From NCBI GenBank assembly GCA_900544445.1, contig UQVK01000002.1, forward strand, positions 45,265-109,264: 64,000 nt of DNA, given 5' to 3'. This DNA is from an uncultured Lachnospiraceae bacterium (GTDB lineage Bacteria > Bacillota > Clostridia > Lachnospirales > Lachnospiraceae). The notes below the pieces were generated by a model. That model was given only the letters and a program-made list of their open reading frames with translations. It was not told the DNA's origin and ran no database searches. Below are positions 63,628 through 64,000 of this stretch, piece by piece. The translations under genes were made by a program, and so were the position numbers. Positions within the stretch are counted from its first letter, which is position 1, and every line of letters starts with the position of its first letter.

Positions 63628-64000
63628 ATGAACAACAACAGACCCAACACCCTCTACCTGGTCGTCCCCTGCTACAACGAGGAGGAGGCTCTCCCCCACA
63701 GCGCGCAGGTGATGCGGGAAAAATTAAGCAGGCTGATGCAGGAAGGAAAGGTTTCGCCGGAAAGCAAAATCCTTCTCGTCAACGACGGAAGCCGGGACAA
63801 AACCTGGCAGCTCATCCACAGCCTGTGCGATGCGGACCCGGCCTTCGCGGGCTTAAGCTTTTCACGCAATTACGGACATCAGAGCGCCATTCTGGCCGGT
63901 ATGATGGCGGCAAGGCAGCATGCGGATATCGCGGTCACCATCGACGCGGATCTGCAGCAGGATATCGAGGCTCTGGATCAGTTTCTGGAAAAATATCAGG
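63628..64000 (+). CDS. GT2 family, GtrB-like bactoprenol glucosyltransferase (partial)
   Basis: First 124 codons, running off the right edge. LYLVVPCYNEEEALPHSA, LLVNDGSRDKTW, SFSRNYGHQSAILAG and VTIDADLQQD are textbook GtrB/DPM motifs, with an intact D-A-D. AGGAAGGA precedes the ATG. It probably makes the polyprenyl-phosphate sugar used by the DUF6056 proteins beside it. The C-terminal helices of GtrB would lie outside the window. Confidence 0.85.
   Translation, partial: MNNNRPNTLYLVVPCYNEEEALPHSAQVMREKLSRLMQEGKVSPESKILLVNDGSRDKTWQLIHSLCDADPAFAGLSFSRNYGHQSAILAGMMAARQHADIAVTIDADLQQDIEALDQFLEKYQ

Noticed and set aside
62067..63650. 527-codon minus-strand open frame
   Set aside because: It is antisense to a well-motifed DUF6056 gene, has no ribosome site, and its translation is rich in Arg, His, Gln and Lys as is typical of a shadow of a membrane-protein gene.

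Overview
The window looks like part of the chromosome of a low-to-mid GC, Gram-positive anaerobe of the Clostridia, most likely a gut Lachnospiraceae. The reasons are the AGGAGG-type ribosome binding sites, dense head-to-tail operons with ATGA overlaps, sigma-A type promoters and the protein families (DUF2304, DUF6056, YfhO, DUF1703-type ATPase relics). The family and genus are inference. No rRNA, tRNA or CRISPR array was seen.

Positions 65-51065 form one very long surface-polysaccharide region, all on the plus strand. Block 1 (65-21659) holds a radical SAM protein, a GT-D-like protein, a PglK-like ABC flippase, large membrane proteins (YfhO, a Wzy-like polymerase candidate, DUF2142), a polyprenyl-P glycosyltransferase with DUF2304, several GT2/GT4/fucosyltransferase-like enzymes, and a complete four-gene set (epimerase, dehydrogenase, acyltransferase, aminotransferase) for a UDP-2,3-diacetamido-uronic acid. 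It ends in a hairpin followed by an extended -10 promoter. Block 2 (21784-37307) carries a cytidylyltransferase next to an HMGL-type aldolase fused to a second domain, with a KdsC-type phosphatase further on. Together they suggest a CMP-activated ulosonic-type sugar. The block also holds a second flippase, a dTDP-3-amino-3,6-dideoxyhexose cassette (FdtA/FdtB-like plus acyltransferases), a FemAB-like transferase and a cytoplasmic beta-propeller protein. Block 3 (37331-51065) holds a truncated acyltransferase, a compact five-gene cassette (FAD oxidoreductase, GT2, SDR, TIM-barrel isomerase, GT2) and a row of GT-C type membrane proteins.

Positions 51066-56112 are genomic scrap: a decayed copy of the GT2 gene that survives at 54611, a 1346-bp DDE insertion sequence with a 7-bp target duplication that splits a 160-codon membrane-protein gene, an internally deleted IS21-family element, and a DUF1703-type ATPase relic.

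Immediately after this lies the most unusual locus, 56113-58498, which is more AT-rich than its flanks. It encodes an MvdD-like ATP-grasp ligase, a three-helix membrane protein of unknown role, and a 145-residue acidic peptide with five copies of T-x2-T-x3-E-x2-D-x-D. This is a likely multi-core graspetide (omega-ester RiPP) system of thuringinin-like core spacing, with an unassigned membrane protein between ligase and precursor.

The right end (58707-64000) returns to cell-envelope glycosylation: a minus-strand GT-C-like protein, two tandem DUF6056 membrane proteins behind recognisable sigma-A promoters, and a GtrB-like GT2 that runs off the window.
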